From: Christiangramia crocea
GTDB taxonomy: Bacteria; Bacteroidota; Bacteroidia; Flavobacteriales; Flavobacteriaceae
Reading direction: 5' to 3'
Assembly: GCF_022410465.1 (NCBI RefSeq)
Contig: NZ_JAJSON010000022.1
Coordinates: 1 to 58,921 of the forward strand
Length of the DNA: 58,921 nucleotides
Every line of letters starts with the position of its first letter. Within the stretch, counting starts at the first letter, position 1. Positions 26,792 to 35,177 of this stretch are shown piece by piece. The notes beneath the pieces were generated by a model. It made no database searches, was not told the origin of the DNA, and worked only from the letters and a program-made list of their open reading frames with translations. The position numbers were made by a program, and so were the translations under genes.

Positions 26792-28117
26792 TTATGCTTT
26801 AATACGTCCTTTTGGAACTCGCATTAATAGAATCACTCCGATTATAAAGAAGACCACCAGAAAGAGAATTGAGTTTCTAATGCTACCTGTAATTTGCGCA
26901 ACAAGACCGTATAAGAACATACCGATCACAATACCAATCTTTTCTGAAACATCATAAAAACTGAAATAACTGGCCGTATCAAGGGTATCGGGAGGCAGCA
27001 TCTTTGAGTAAGTAGAGCGGGACAAAGACTGGATTCCCCCCATTACAAGTCCAACCGAAGCAGCAGCCACATAAAACTGTTCCGGAGTGGTAATGAAATA
27101 TGCATAACCACAGATGGCTATCCAGATGAGATTGATAATTATCAAAATTTTTATATCACCAAACTTAATGGCCAGCCTTGATGTAAAAGTGGCTCCGGCT
27201 ACGGCCACAAGTTGTATCAGTAAAATACTTACGATAAGTCCTGTTGTTGGATCATCGTCACCCCAATCCAATTCTTCTATTCCAAAATAGGTAGCCACAA
27301 GCATAATGGTTTGTACCGCCATACTGTAAACAAAAAAAGCAACCAGGTAACGCTTCAGAGCTTTGGTATGTTTTAAGGCTTCCCATATTCCTTTCAATTC
27401 CCTGAATCCGTTGAAAAGGACATTTCGGGTAAGCCGTGCCTTTTTATTTCCTTTTGGCAAATAATAATAAGTATACTGGCTAAAGCCTATCCACCAAATC
27501 CCTGTCATTACAAATGACAAACGGGTTGGGAGCTCTTCATCCTGAAATCCGAACCATTCATAATTCAGGATCATAAGCAAACAAATGATTAACAGGATAA
27601 CGCTACCTATGTAACCCAGAGAGAAACCATCGGCACTGGCTTTATCCTGTTGTTCAGGATACGCTATATCCGGAAGATAGGAATTATAAAAAACAAGACT
27701 TGACCAAAAGCCGATGAGGGCCAGAAAATAACAAAGCAATCCAAACCATAACATTTCAAGGTCGAACCAGAAAAGTCCTATACAGGAAATCCCTCCCAGG
27801 TAGCAGAAGAATTTCAGAAAGCTTTTTTTATTCCCCACATAATCAGCAATTCCCGACAGAAAAGGACTTAAGATACTAACCACCAGAAATGCTCCAGCCG
27901 TGATATAGCTAATCAGTGCATCATTGTTGAATGCTTGTCCTAAAAAGGTGACAGTATCGTCCAGAATTTCCCCGTTTCCAGCCTTTACTATGGTAAGGGC
28001 TCCGTAAAAGATGGGAAAGATCGCCGATATGATTACCAGGCTGTAAACCGAGTTAGCCCAATCATAAAAAGCCCAGGCTCTAATAAGCTTTTTACTTCCC
28101 TTTGGTAGATGCTTCAT
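26792..28117 (-). CDS. UMF1-family major facilitator transporter
   Basis: 441 residues with about 12 membrane segments. The start KKLIRAWAFYDWANSVYSLVIISAIFPIF is the UMF1/Atg22-like signature (RAWAFYDWANSAY), and FLSGIADYVGNKK is the MFS loop 2-3 motif. LSRSTYSKMLPPDTLDTASYFSFYDVSEK is also conserved in this family. Inner-membrane efflux or uptake of unknown substrate. It follows the M48 gene by 67 bp, which contains a terminator hairpin, so read-through would be partial. Confidence 0.88.
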   Translation of the reverse strand: MKHLPKGSKKLIRAWAFYDWANSVYSLVIISAIFPIFYGALTIVKAGNGEILDDTVTFLGQAFNNDALISYITAGAFLVVSILSPFLSGIADYVGNKKSFLKFFCYLGGISCIGLFWFDLEMLWFGLLCYFLALIGFWSSLVFYNSYLPDIAYPEQQDKASADGFSLGYIGSVILLIICLLMILNYEWFGFQDEELPTRLSFVMTGIWWIGFSQYTYYYLPKGNKKARLTRNVLFNGFRELKGIWEALKHTKALKRYLVAFFVYSMAVQTIMLVATYFGIEELDWGDDDPTTGLIVSILLIQLVAVAGATFTSRLAIKFGDIKILIIINLIWIAICGYAYFITTPEQFYVAAASVGLVMGGIQSLSRSTYSKMLPPDTLDTASYFSFYDVSEKIGIVIGMFLYGLVAQITGSIRNSILFLVVFFIIGVILLMRVPKGRIKA

Positions 28118-28134
28118 GGCTTAAAAATAGAAAA

Positions 28135-28154
28135 AGCCGCTGAATACAGCGGCT
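28135..28154 (-). terminator. Terminator between the M48 and UMF1 genes
   Basis: AGCCGCTG pairs with CAGCGGCT around AATA. On the minus strand it is followed by a T-run. It ends the M48 gene and reduces transcription into the transporter gene. Confidence 0.75.
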
Positions 28155-28184
28155 CTTCATTTTTATTTTATGGTAATTTATATC

Positions 28185-29015
28185 CTAAAAATTCTTAACT
28201 CCATATTTCCTGGCTTCGGCTTTAGCCTCAGGAGCCCATTTTTCCAGATTATTTATCCTGGTTTCACTGGAAGGGTGCGTACTAAGGAATTCTGGTGGAG
28301 CCTGTCCCCCACTTTCCTCTTTCATCCTTCTCCAAAGATCGGCAGCTTCATCTGGGTCATATCCGGCTATAGCCATTAGGGTAAGACCGATTCTATCAGC
28401 CTCTGTTTCATGGCTTCGACTAAAAGGAAGCATTACACCTACTGTAGTACCTAAACCATATGCCTGTGCAAATATCTGCTGTGTCTGTTCGCTCTTTCCG
28501 CTTAAAGCAATACTACCTGCCACTCCGCCTAATTGTTGCAGTTGAGCAGCACTTATCCTCTGAGCACCATGATCAGCAAGGGCGTGGGCCACCTCGTGGG
28601 CCATTACAACAGCTACACCATCTTCACCTGCTCCACCACCTTTAGCGATAGGCATAATTCCGGTAAAGAAAACTACTTTTCCTCCTGGCATCGCAAATGC
28701 GTTTACAGCCTCATCATTCACCAGGTTAAATTCCCATTTAAAATCGTTCAGGAATCCCTGATAACCATTTGCGTTAAGGTATCTTTCTGCCGCGGTGACG
28801 ATCTTATTACCCGTTCTTTTTACCATTTCAGCCTCGGCAGTCCCCCTAACAACATCATTCTCTTCCAGGAACTGATTATACTGAGCGAAAGAAGCAGGGA
28901 ATAACTGATCATTGCTAACAAAATTCAGGTTTTTTTCACCTGTAAATGGATTCGTCTTACATGCTACTACTAAAAGCAAGACGCTTAACCCTATAAATGT
29001 CTTTTTAAGTTTCAT
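28185..29015 (-). CDS. M48 family zinc metallopeptidase, lipoprotein
   Basis: 276 residues. The lipobox LLVVAC gives a lipid-anchored N-terminus (CKTNPFTGEKNL). The zinc motif HEVAHA lies at 140-145, and a third ligand is likely Glu in SHETEADRIGLTLMA. A GGAPPEFLSTHPSSETRI-like C-terminal segment marks the BepA/YfgC-like and LoiP-like branch of M48. It probably performs periplasmic quality control of outer-membrane proteins; this is inference from the family. Single promoter region upstream, with a terminator at 28135-28154. Confidence 0.9.
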   Translation of the reverse strand: MKLKKTFIGLSVLLLVVACKTNPFTGEKNLNFVSNDQLFPASFAQYNQFLEENDVVRGTAEAEMVKRTGNKIVTAAERYLNANGYQGFLNDFKWEFNLVNDEAVNAFAMPGGKVVFFTGIMPIAKGGGAGEDGVAVVMAHEVAHALADHGAQRISAAQLQQLGGVAGSIALSGKSEQTQQIFAQAYGLGTTVGVMLPFSRSHETEADRIGLTLMAIAGYDPDEAADLWRRMKEESGGQAPPEFLSTHPSSETRINNLEKWAPEAKAEARKYGVKNF

Positions 29016-29142
29016 AATAATTGGTTTTGGTATTTAAAAGTACAAAAGCTTGTTACTGGCTCTTTTCTGTTTAAGTATGATTTAACAGTTAACAAGCATC
29101 CAAAAACAATACCATTGTCGATCTTCGCAGTCGCAGAAAGGC

Positions 29143-29172
29143 TTTACAGCAACTTCATTTTTTTTAATTTTG
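29143..29172 (+). promoter_or_regulatory. Promoter for the hydrolase at 29204
   Basis: TTTA (29143-29146), an 18-bp spacer and TAATTTTG (29165-29172). The -7 box is perfect. The -33 element is one base off TTTG. Confidence 0.4.
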
Positions 29173-29203
29173 AAAACGCTAAATAGTGTCGAATTCTTAA
29201 AAT

Positions 29204-30082
29204 ATGACTAAAGAAACCAAGGATAAATTACCGGTTCAGCAATTACTGGTTCCAGATTATATTTTAAAACTTTCAAAGTTTCTTACAAGAGTCTCCCCGT
29301 TTCTGGCGAGCAGGTTTGCAGCCCGGTTATTTTTATCACCTTTCCGTTACAGTCTCCCGGAAAGAGAAAGAGAGATGTTTGAAAACTCTGAGATCGAAAA
29401 GGAGAAAGTCCCGTCCATAAACCGGGAGATAGTAGTATATAAGTATGGAAAAAGCGATAAAAAGGTTCTCCTGGTACATGGCTGGAGCGGTCGGGGTACG
29501 CAACTCTCCAGGATAGCACTGGACCTGAAGGAAAATGGTTTTTCTACTGTGAGCTTTGACGCCCCTGCACATGGAGAGGCTCCCGGAAAGATAAGCATGA
29601 TGCCGTTCTTTATCGAAGCCGTTCATTACCTTGATAAAAAATACGGCCCATTTGAGGCTGTTATTGGTCACTCCCTTGGAGGAATGTCGAGTCTTAAAGC
29701 CATTAAGGATGGTCTTTCCACCAAAAAACTTGTTATTATAGGTACCGCCAATAGTGTGACAAAGATCACTAGAGATTTTGCAAATAATATGAATATGAAC
29801 CAGGAAGTAGCTCAAAGGATGAAAGAATATCTTGATTCGAAATTTGGGCAGGACATGGACGAATATTCCGGTGCTGTTTCAGCCATGGAAGTCATGACCC
29901 CAACCCTCATTATTCATGATGAGCAGGATGTAGACGTGAGCGTTAAGGATGCTCAGGAAATCCATGAGGCTCTGGATAACAGTGAAATATTTATTACAAC
30001 TGGCCTTGGTCATCGCCGAATTCTGGGAAATCCTGAGGTAATTAACAAAATCACAACTTTTATCACGGCACAATCTTTGTAA
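29204..30082 (+). CDS. Alpha/beta hydrolase
   Basis: 292 residues, no signal peptide. The oxyanion segment VLLVHGWSGRG is followed by SFDAPAHGEAPG and by the nucleophile elbow GHSLGG (Ser157). The catalytic acid probably lies in LIIHDEQDVDV and the His in TGLGHRRIL. This is a complete serine hydrolase triad in the normal order; the substrate is unknown. A 21-bp gap separates it from the msrB pair on the same strand, so it may be the first gene of that operon. Confidence 0.82.
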   Translation: MTKETKDKLPVQQLLVPDYILKLSKFLTRVSPFLASRFAARLFLSPFRYSLPEREREMFENSEIEKEKVPSINREIVVYKYGKSDKKVLLVHGWSGRGTQLSRIALDLKENGFSTVSFDAPAHGEAPGKISMMPFFIEAVHYLDKKYGPFEAVIGHSLGGMSSLKAIKDGLSTKKLVIIGTANSVTKITRDFANNMNMNQEVAQRMKEYLDSKFGQDMDEYSGAVSAMEVMTPTLIIHDEQDVDVSVKDAQEIHEALDNSEIFITTGLGHRRILGNPEVINKITTFITAQSL

Positions 30083-30103
30083 TTTTATAAAATAAAGATT
30101 GCT

Positions 30104-30589
30104 ATGAAAAAGTTTTTGCTATTTACTTTTCTTTCCACTGTCCTTATTAGTTGCAACGGAAATGCTCAAAAGAATTCCAAAGAAACTGAAGAATATGAAG
30201 TTTCGAAAACTGAAGAAGAATGGAAGGAAGTTCTCACTCCGGCCGAATTTGCCGTACTAAGGAAAGCAGAGACCGAAAGGCCCTTTTCCAGTGAACTGAA
30301 TGATATTAAAGAACCAGGCACCTTTGTATGTGCTGCCTGCGGAAATGAACTATACAAAACCAAACATAAATTCAAAAGCGGTACCGGCTGGCCCAGTTTT
30401 GATCGTGCCATAGAAGGTGGCGTAGCTTATGGCAGTGATTCCAAGTTAGGATACCAGAGAGATGAAGTTCATTGTGCAAGATGTGGCGGACATCTGGGAC
30501 ATGTTTTTAACGATGGTCCAAGCGAGACTACCGGAAAACGACATTGTATTAATGGTATAGCGATGGACTTTATACCAGAAAAAGAATAA
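30104..30589 (+). CDS. msrB: Methionine-(R)-sulfoxide reductase B, exported lipoprotein
   Basis: 161 residues. The N-terminus has a lipobox (LISC, then NGNAQKN), so the enzyme is lipid-anchored outside the cytoplasm. The MsrB domain has two zinc CxxC pairs (CAACG and CARCG), SGTGWPSFDRAI, and the catalytic Cys148 in KRHCINGIAMDF. It repairs oxidised methionine in envelope proteins. It is one base upstream of a second, cytosolic msrB. Electrons must come from an envelope thioredoxin-like system that I do not see nearby. Confidence 0.92.
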   Translation: MKKFLLFTFLSTVLISCNGNAQKNSKETEEYEVSKTEEEWKEVLTPAEFAVLRKAETERPFSSELNDIKEPGTFVCAACGNELYKTKHKFKSGTGWPSFDRAIEGGVAYGSDSKLGYQRDEVHCARCGGHLGHVFNDGPSETTGKRHCINGIAMDFIPEKE

Positions 30590-30590
30590 C

Positions 30591-30983
30591 ATGAAAAAAT
30601 ATAAGGTAGAAAAGACGAAAGAGGAATGGAAAAAACAACTCTCTCCTGAGCAATATCGCATTCTTCGTGAAAAGGGAACCGAGGCTCCCAATACTGGAAA
30701 ATATAATCTTCATTTTGAAGAAGGCGTATATAAATGTGCAGCCTGTGGCGAACAATTATTTGAAAGTAATTCCAAATTTGAGAGTGGTTGTGGCTGGCCA
30801 AGTTTTGATGATGCGATGGAGGGAAAAATTGAATATGTACAGGATCGAAGTTTCGGAATGGTACGTACAGAAATCCTTTGTTCTAACTGCGGTAGCCATC
30901 TTGGCCACGTTTTTGATGATGGACCTACTGATACCGGTCAGCGTTATTGCGTAAACTCGGCCAGTATTGAATTTAATAAATAA
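30591..30983 (+). CDS. msrB: Methionine-(R)-sulfoxide reductase B, cytosolic
   Basis: 130 residues without a signal. The same MsrB core as its neighbour, with CxxC zinc pairs CAACG and CSNCG, SGCGWPSFDDAM, and the catalytic Cys120 in RYCVNSASIEF. The extra Cys in the GCGW segment could act as a resolving residue; this is an inference. It starts one base after the exported copy's stop codon, so the two form a translationally linked tandem duplicate covering both sides of the inner membrane. Confidence 0.93.
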   Translation: MKKYKVEKTKEEWKKQLSPEQYRILREKGTEAPNTGKYNLHFEEGVYKCAACGEQLFESNSKFESGCGWPSFDDAMEGKIEYVQDRSFGMVRTEILCSNCGSHLGHVFDDGPTDTGQRYCVNSASIEFNK

Positions 30984-30998
30984 CTTAAATCAGTAATT

Positions 30999-31520
30999 AT
31001 GAAAAAAATACTATCTATTTTAATTCTTGCAAGCATCTTTTTGGTTTCCTGTGAAGGAGATCGCGGTCCACAAGGTCCTCCGGGGGACGACGGGTTAAAT
31101 ATTGTAGGTCAGACGTTTGAAGCAACTGTTGATCTTACTGCACCTGAGTATTCCGTCTTTGTTGAAATACCTGGATCTGTTGAAGTTCTGGATTCCGATG
31201 TAATCCTTGTATATCTTTTGGAGAGCGTAGAAAATGGTGAGGATGTCTGGAGTTTATTACCTCAAACTTTTTATCTTGAAGATGGTGAAGTACAGTATAA
31301 TTACAATCATACCACTGTAGATGTGAATATATATTTACACGGAACGGTGAATCTTGATGATTTAGGACCGGAATTTACCGAAGATCAAACCTTCAGAATG
31401 GTTGTGTTACCTTCAGATTTTGCACTTAATTCGGGAATAGATTTCAGTAATTATCAGTCACTTAAAACGGCTATTGATCTATCAGATAATAATATAACTA
31501 AAGCCCAAGTACATAATTAG
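30999..31520 (+). CDS. Lipoprotein with short collagen-like stub
   Basis: 173 residues. The lipobox is LVSC, followed at once by EGDRGPQGPPGDDG, four Gly-X-Y triplets, and then about 145 residues of beta-rich domain (VYLLESVENGEDVWSLLPQTFYLEDGEVQYNY). The collagen-like stretch is far too short for a triple helix on its own and probably acts as a tether or vestige. It is placed 15 bp after msrB on the same strand and is followed by a strong terminator. No function is known for the globular part. Confidence 0.75.
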   Translation: MKKILSILILASIFLVSCEGDRGPQGPPGDDGLNIVGQTFEATVDLTAPEYSVFVEIPGSVEVLDSDVILVYLLESVENGEDVWSLLPQTFYLEDGEVQYNYNHTTVDVNIYLHGTVNLDDLGPEFTEDQTFRMVVLPSDFALNSGIDFSNYQSLKTAIDLSDNNITKAQVHN

Positions 31521-31546
31521 TAAAAAGCCTTTAGTTCAATTAATAT

Positions 31547-31573
31547 GCCTGTCTATTCAAGACAGGCTTTTTT
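31547..31573 (+). terminator. Terminator of the msrB operon
   Basis: GCCTGTCT pairs with AGACAGGC around ATTCA, followed by six to seven T residues. Confidence 0.88.
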
Positions 31574-31663
31574 ATGTTCCTTATCTGGCTCCCTGTTACT
31601 TTCAGTTTAAGCTTAAATTGTTTAAATTCGCAACTTCTGTAACCGATTCAAAATATACCGAAT

Positions 31664-33055
31664 ATGAGTAAATATGATATTATAGTTTTAGGTAGCGGCC
31701 CGGGCGGATATGTAACTGCCATTAGAGCTTCACAGCTGGGTTTTAAAACCGCAATTGTTGAAAAAGAAAACCTTGGAGGTGTTTGTCTTAACTGGGGATG
31801 TATCCCAACCAAAGCCCTTCTAAAAAGTGCCGAGGTATTTGACTATCTGAAACACGCCGAAGACTACGGGCTGAAACTGGAAAAAGCAGATAAGGATTTT
31901 GGAGCGGTTATAAAAAGAAGCCGTAATGTGGCTGATGGGATGAGCAAAGGTGTTCAATTCCTTATGAAAAAGAACAAGATCGACGTTATCAACGGTTTCG
32001 GTAAGCTAAAACAAGGAAAGAAAATCGAAGTTACCGATAAGGATGATAAAAAAAAGGAATATTCTGCAGATCATATCATTGTTGCTACAGGGGCGCGCTC
32101 AAGAGAATTGCCGAATCTGAAGCAGGATGGTAAGACCGTAATTGGCTACCGCGAAGCAATGAGCCTTGAAAAGCAACCTAAGAAAATGATTGTGGTTGGT
32201 TCTGGTGCAATTGGTGTTGAGTTCGCTCATTTCTATAATGCTATGGGCACAGAGGTGACTATTGTAGAGTTCCTTCCAAGCCTGGTGCCTCTTGAGGATG
32301 ATGATATTTCCAAACAATTTGAGCGCAGCGTTAAAAAAGCCGGTATCAAAGTGATGACTAACTCATCCGTAGAAAGCGTTGAGAAATCAGGAAATAAAGT
32401 AAAGGCAAAGGTAAAGACCAAAAAAGGAGAAGAAACCCTGGAAGCCGATGTTGTACTTTCTGCTGTGGGTATCAAGAGCAATATTGAAAATATAGGTCTT
32501 GAGGAACTTGGTATTAAAACCGATAAAGATAAGATCGTGGTTAACGATTTCTACCAGACCAATGTGAAGGGTATTTACGCCATTGGTGATGTTGTTCATG
32601 GCCCTGCACTTGCTCACGTTGCTTCTGCAGAAGGTATTATCACTGTAGAAAAGATCAAGGGAATGGATGTTCAGCCGCTTGATTACGGAAATATCCCGGC
32701 GTGTACCTACGCAACTCCGGAAATCGCTTCAGTGGGTATGACAGAGAAACAGGCCAAGGAAGCCGGTTACGACCTTAAGGTTGGTAAATTCCCATTCTCT
32801 GCTTCAGGAAAAGCGAAGGCAGCAGGTAAGTCTGATGGTTTTGTTAAAGTGATCTTTGATGCGAAATATGGTGAATGGTTAGGCTGCCATATGATTGGCG
32901 CTGGTGTTACCGATATGATCGCTGAAGCCGTTTTAGGTAGAAAATTAGAGACTACAGGGCATGAAGTGCTTAAAGCCGTTCATCCTCACCCAACAATGAG
33001 TGAAGCAGTGATGGAGGCTGTTGCCGATGCCTATGGTGAAGTAATTCACTTATAA
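31664..33055 (+). CDS. lpdA: Dihydrolipoyl dehydrogenase (E3)
   Basis: 463 residues. FAD-binding LGSGPGGYVTAIRA (9-22), the redox disulphide GGVCLNWGC (Cys41 and Cys46) followed by IPTKALLKSA, the NAD-binding GSGAIGVEFA, and the FAD-binding YAIGDVV. The C-terminal HPHPTMSE contains the catalytic His of the dimer partner. It reoxidises dihydrolipoamide in 2-oxoacid dehydrogenase and glycine-cleavage complexes. The E1 and E2 genes are not in the window. Standalone transcription unit with its own terminator. Confidence 0.96.
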   Translation: MSKYDIIVLGSGPGGYVTAIRASQLGFKTAIVEKENLGGVCLNWGCIPTKALLKSAEVFDYLKHAEDYGLKLEKADKDFGAVIKRSRNVADGMSKGVQFLMKKNKIDVINGFGKLKQGKKIEVTDKDDKKKEYSADHIIVATGARSRELPNLKQDGKTVIGYREAMSLEKQPKKMIVVGSGAIGVEFAHFYNAMGTEVTIVEFLPSLVPLEDDDISKQFERSVKKAGIKVMTNSSVESVEKSGNKVKAKVKTKKGEETLEADVVLSAVGIKSNIENIGLEELGIKTDKDKIVVNDFYQTNVKGIYAIGDVVHGPALAHVASAEGIITVEKIKGMDVQPLDYGNIPACTYATPEIASVGMTEKQAKEAGYDLKVGKFPFSASGKAKAAGKSDGFVKVIFDAKYGEWLGCHMIGAGVTDMIAEAVLGRKLETTGHEVLKAVHPHPTMSEAVMEAVADAYGEVIHL

Positions 33056-33076
33056 GCGTTAGACGTTAGAAAATAT

Positions 33077-33110
33077 AAATCCTGGGTTCATTGTGAATTC
33101 AGGATTTTTT
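33077..33110 (+). terminator. Terminator of lpdA
   Basis: AAATCCTG with CAGGATTT, extended inward by six weaker pairs, followed by a T-run. It lies 21 bp after the stop. Confidence 0.78.
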
Positions 33111-33137
33111 TATTTTCAATAACTGTACCCCCGTCAG

Positions 33138-33163
33138 GTCATCCTGTACTTGTATCAGGATTC
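33138..33163. repeat. Half-copy of dispersed repeat (GTCATCCTG family)
   Basis: The segment GTCATCCTG...ACTTG...TCAGGATTC matches the left arm of the palindromic element at 38418-38494. The right arm is lost. It is probably a decayed or truncated copy. Confidence 0.55.
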
Positions 33164-33228
33164 TTTAAAAAGAGAAGCTAAATTCCAATAACTATTGGGA
33201 AAGACTGCGGGAGAATCCCTGCTACCTT

Positions 33229-33921
33229 TTATTCAGGAATCAGGTCACAATAGCAGAATATATTATCCCATTTATCATCAGCAGATTCAAAGGTTTTAAT
33301 CTGCTTCTCTCCTATTTTAAATTTTATGGGATTGTGAAATATTGGTCCGTCAAAAACAAAGCTGTGAAATTCCCCGTTTTCACCACAGGGATCTACATTA
33401 TCAGGTAAGTCATTTATGAATTTCTGGTCTATTATTTTTCCGCAGAAACTATTATCCAGATATTTTGAGTTAGTGCAAACTACTATTGCCTTAAAACCAA
33501 GATCAATGAACTCCTGCATCAATACCGAAGTATCCTTCTTCCACAATGGGAATATGCATTTTACCCCAATACTCGCTAATTGATCTTCCCGGTATTGTCT
33601 AAGATCTTCCAGAAAAATATCTCCAAAAATACTATGAGTAAATCCCCTCTCCTTTAGTTTTAAAGTTTCATTTTCCATTACCTGGTTGTAGGTTTCCATG
33701 GAAGTTTCTGTAGAAATATCTGCTATCTGCAACGGAAGTCCAGTATTTTCTACCTGCTCCTGAAGTAGCGCTTTTCTCACCCCATGCATGGAAACTCTTT
33801 GAGAGGAACCGCTTAAGGTAGTAAAAAGCATTTCTACACTAAACTTCCCCGCCTGCCGGACATAGTATAATGCCATGGCAGCATCTTTACCGCTGCTCCA
33901 GTTTAACCAGGCTTTTTCCAT
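33229..33921 (-). CDS. Dph6-related ATP pyrophosphatase
   Basis: 230 residues. The ATP-binding SSGKDAAMAL PP-loop is near the N-terminus, and SVMHGVR-like and FGDIFLEDLR segments are typical of the diphthine--ammonia ligase-like (Dph6/MJ0570) branch. SMHGVRKALL and PCGENGEFHSFVFDGPIF are also hallmarks. Bacteria lack diphthamide, so the real substrate here is unknown; an amidation or thiolation is possible. Its start codon overlaps the aroQ stop (TGATG), so it is translationally coupled to aroQ. Confidence 0.85.
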   Translation of the reverse strand: MEKAWLNWSSGKDAAMALYYVRQAGKFSVEMLFTTLSGSSQRVSMHGVRKALLQEQVENTGLPLQIADISTETSMETYNQVMENETLKLKERGFTHSIFGDIFLEDLRQYREDQLASIGVKCIFPLWKKDTSVLMQEFIDLGFKAIVVCTNSKYLDNSFCGKIIDQKFINDLPDNVDPCGENGEFHSFVFDGPIFHNPIKFKIGEKQIKTFESADDKWDNIFCYCDLIPE

Positions 33922-34343
33922 CAGGGTTTATCAAGAAAACTCTGGATTGCTATATCGTAACTCTGGAGACCAAAACCAATAATTACTCCTTTCGCTCCCG
34001 GAGAAATATACGATTTATGCCGGAAATCCTCCCGTGAAAAAGTATTGGAAATATGGACTTCTACCACAGGAACATTAATGGCTTTTACAGCATCTCCGAG
34101 GCCAACAGAAGTGTGCGTATAGGCAGCTGCATTTAAAATGATGCCGTCAAACTCGCCTATGGATTCGTGTAATTTATCAATTAGCTCACCTTCTATATTG
34201 CTCTGATAATAAGAAAGTTCAACATTTCTAAATTTGAACTGAAGTTCTGAAAAATATTCATCAAAACTCCGGTGGCCGTATGTTTCCGGTTCCCTCTTAC
34301 CTAATAGATTCAGGTTGGGACCATTTATAATAATCAATTTCAT
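33921..34343 (-). CDS. aroQ: 3-dehydroquinate dehydratase, type II
   Basis: 140 residues, the normal size. The N-terminal NGPNLNLLGKREPETYG contains the catalytic Tyr22. EGELIDKLHE, NAAAYTHTS and the EVHISN loop with the catalytic His are also present. It catalyses the third step of the shikimate pathway. It is transcribed away from xerD, a pairing I recall in flavobacteria, but here three outer-membrane genes lie between them. It overlaps the Dph6-like gene by one base. Confidence 0.95.
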   Translation of the reverse strand: MKLIIINGPNLNLLGKREPETYGHRSFDEYFSELQFKFRNVELSYYQSNIEGELIDKLHESIGEFDGIILNAAAYTHTSVGLGDAVKAINVPVVEVHISNTFSREDFRHKSYISPGAKGVIIGFGLQSYDIAIQSFLDKP

Positions 34344-34374
34344 AAAATAAAGGTATTAAAATTAAGGCATAAAA

Positions 34375-34399
34375 AAAGCGGAAGCATGCCTTCCGCTTT
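34375..34399 (-). terminator. Terminator of barrel gene 1
   Basis: AAAGCGGAAG pairs with CTTCCGCTTT, loop CATGC, with a T-run on the minus strand. The same stem sequence recurs, shortened, at 35129-35154. Confidence 0.85.
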
Positions 34400-34418
34400 A
34401 ACTTTATATAAGTTATTT

Positions 34419-35030
34419 CTAAAACATGTATCCAACAGAGAACTGGAATACATTATTCTGCTGGCTATAATCTGAATCGTCATCGTCATTAATGTCTGAA
34501 ATACCCAGAACATAACGAGCATTAAAAAACAGTCCCATATCGAGTTTATAACCCAGACCTCCGGCCACGCCAAAGTCAATATCGTTCATAAACTCTTTCA
34601 CATCTTCAGTACCTGAAATAGTTTCTCCACCAAAGGATTCTTCATATTCAAATTCAGCATTCGTCAAGAAGCCTATTTGAGGACCAAGGTGAGCGCTGAA
34701 ACCCGGCGAGAACATATATTTGGCCAGAATGGGAACGTTAATATAATCCAGCTTCAATTCTCCTTTAGCTGTAAAGCCACTTTCTAAATCTTCGCCTTTA
34801 GCTCCCTGACTTGAATAAAGAACTTCAGGCTGAATTCCAAATTGATCTGTCAACATGAATTCTGCCAAAACTCCAACATGGAAACTTGTTCTTCCATCGG
34901 CATCTTCCGTATCATCTCCTCCAATTGTAGCAAAATTTACACCTGCCTTAACTCCGAAATGCGATTCCTGGGAATTTACGGAATAAATGGCACAAAAGAT
35001 TATGGCCAAAGCCAAAATTAGTTTTTTCAT
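34419..35030 (-). CDS. PorT-type small outer membrane beta-barrel protein 1
   Basis: 203 residues, signal peptide ending near VNSQES. HFGVKAGVNFATIGGDD, FHVGVLAEFMLTDQFGIQPEVLYSSQGA and LDYINVPILAKYMF are the repeated-strand signatures of the OMP_b-brl_2 (PorT-like) family. It ends in the aromatic VGYMF. Paralogous to the third gene of this cluster (same order of motifs). Function unknown. It has its own terminator and probably its own promoter, and the 147-bp upstream gap holds an ACTGT/ACAGT dyad near 35085-35105. Confidence 0.85.
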   Translation of the reverse strand: MKKLILALAIIFCAIYSVNSQESHFGVKAGVNFATIGGDDTEDADGRTSFHVGVLAEFMLTDQFGIQPEVLYSSQGAKGEDLESGFTAKGELKLDYINVPILAKYMFSPGFSAHLGPQIGFLTNAEFEYEESFGGETISGTEDVKEFMNDIDFGVAGGLGYKLDMGLFFNARYVLGISDINDDDDSDYSQQNNVFQFSVGYMF

Positions 35031-35128
35031 AATGGGATTTTTAATTGGTTAATTGAAATAAATATATCACAATACACTGTATATTAACAGTATAGGAATA
35101 AATAAAGGGGAAAATACCCTTCTACTAA

Positions 35129-35154
35129 AAAGCGGAAGTATACACCTCCGCTTT
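35129..35154 (-). terminator. Terminator of barrel gene 2
   Basis: AAAGCGGA pairs with TCCGCTTT (10-base loop), with a minus-strand T-run. Its stem closely resembles the terminator at 34375-34399. Confidence 0.75.
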
Positions 35155-35177
35155 AAAAGATACCCTCTATTCTAAAA

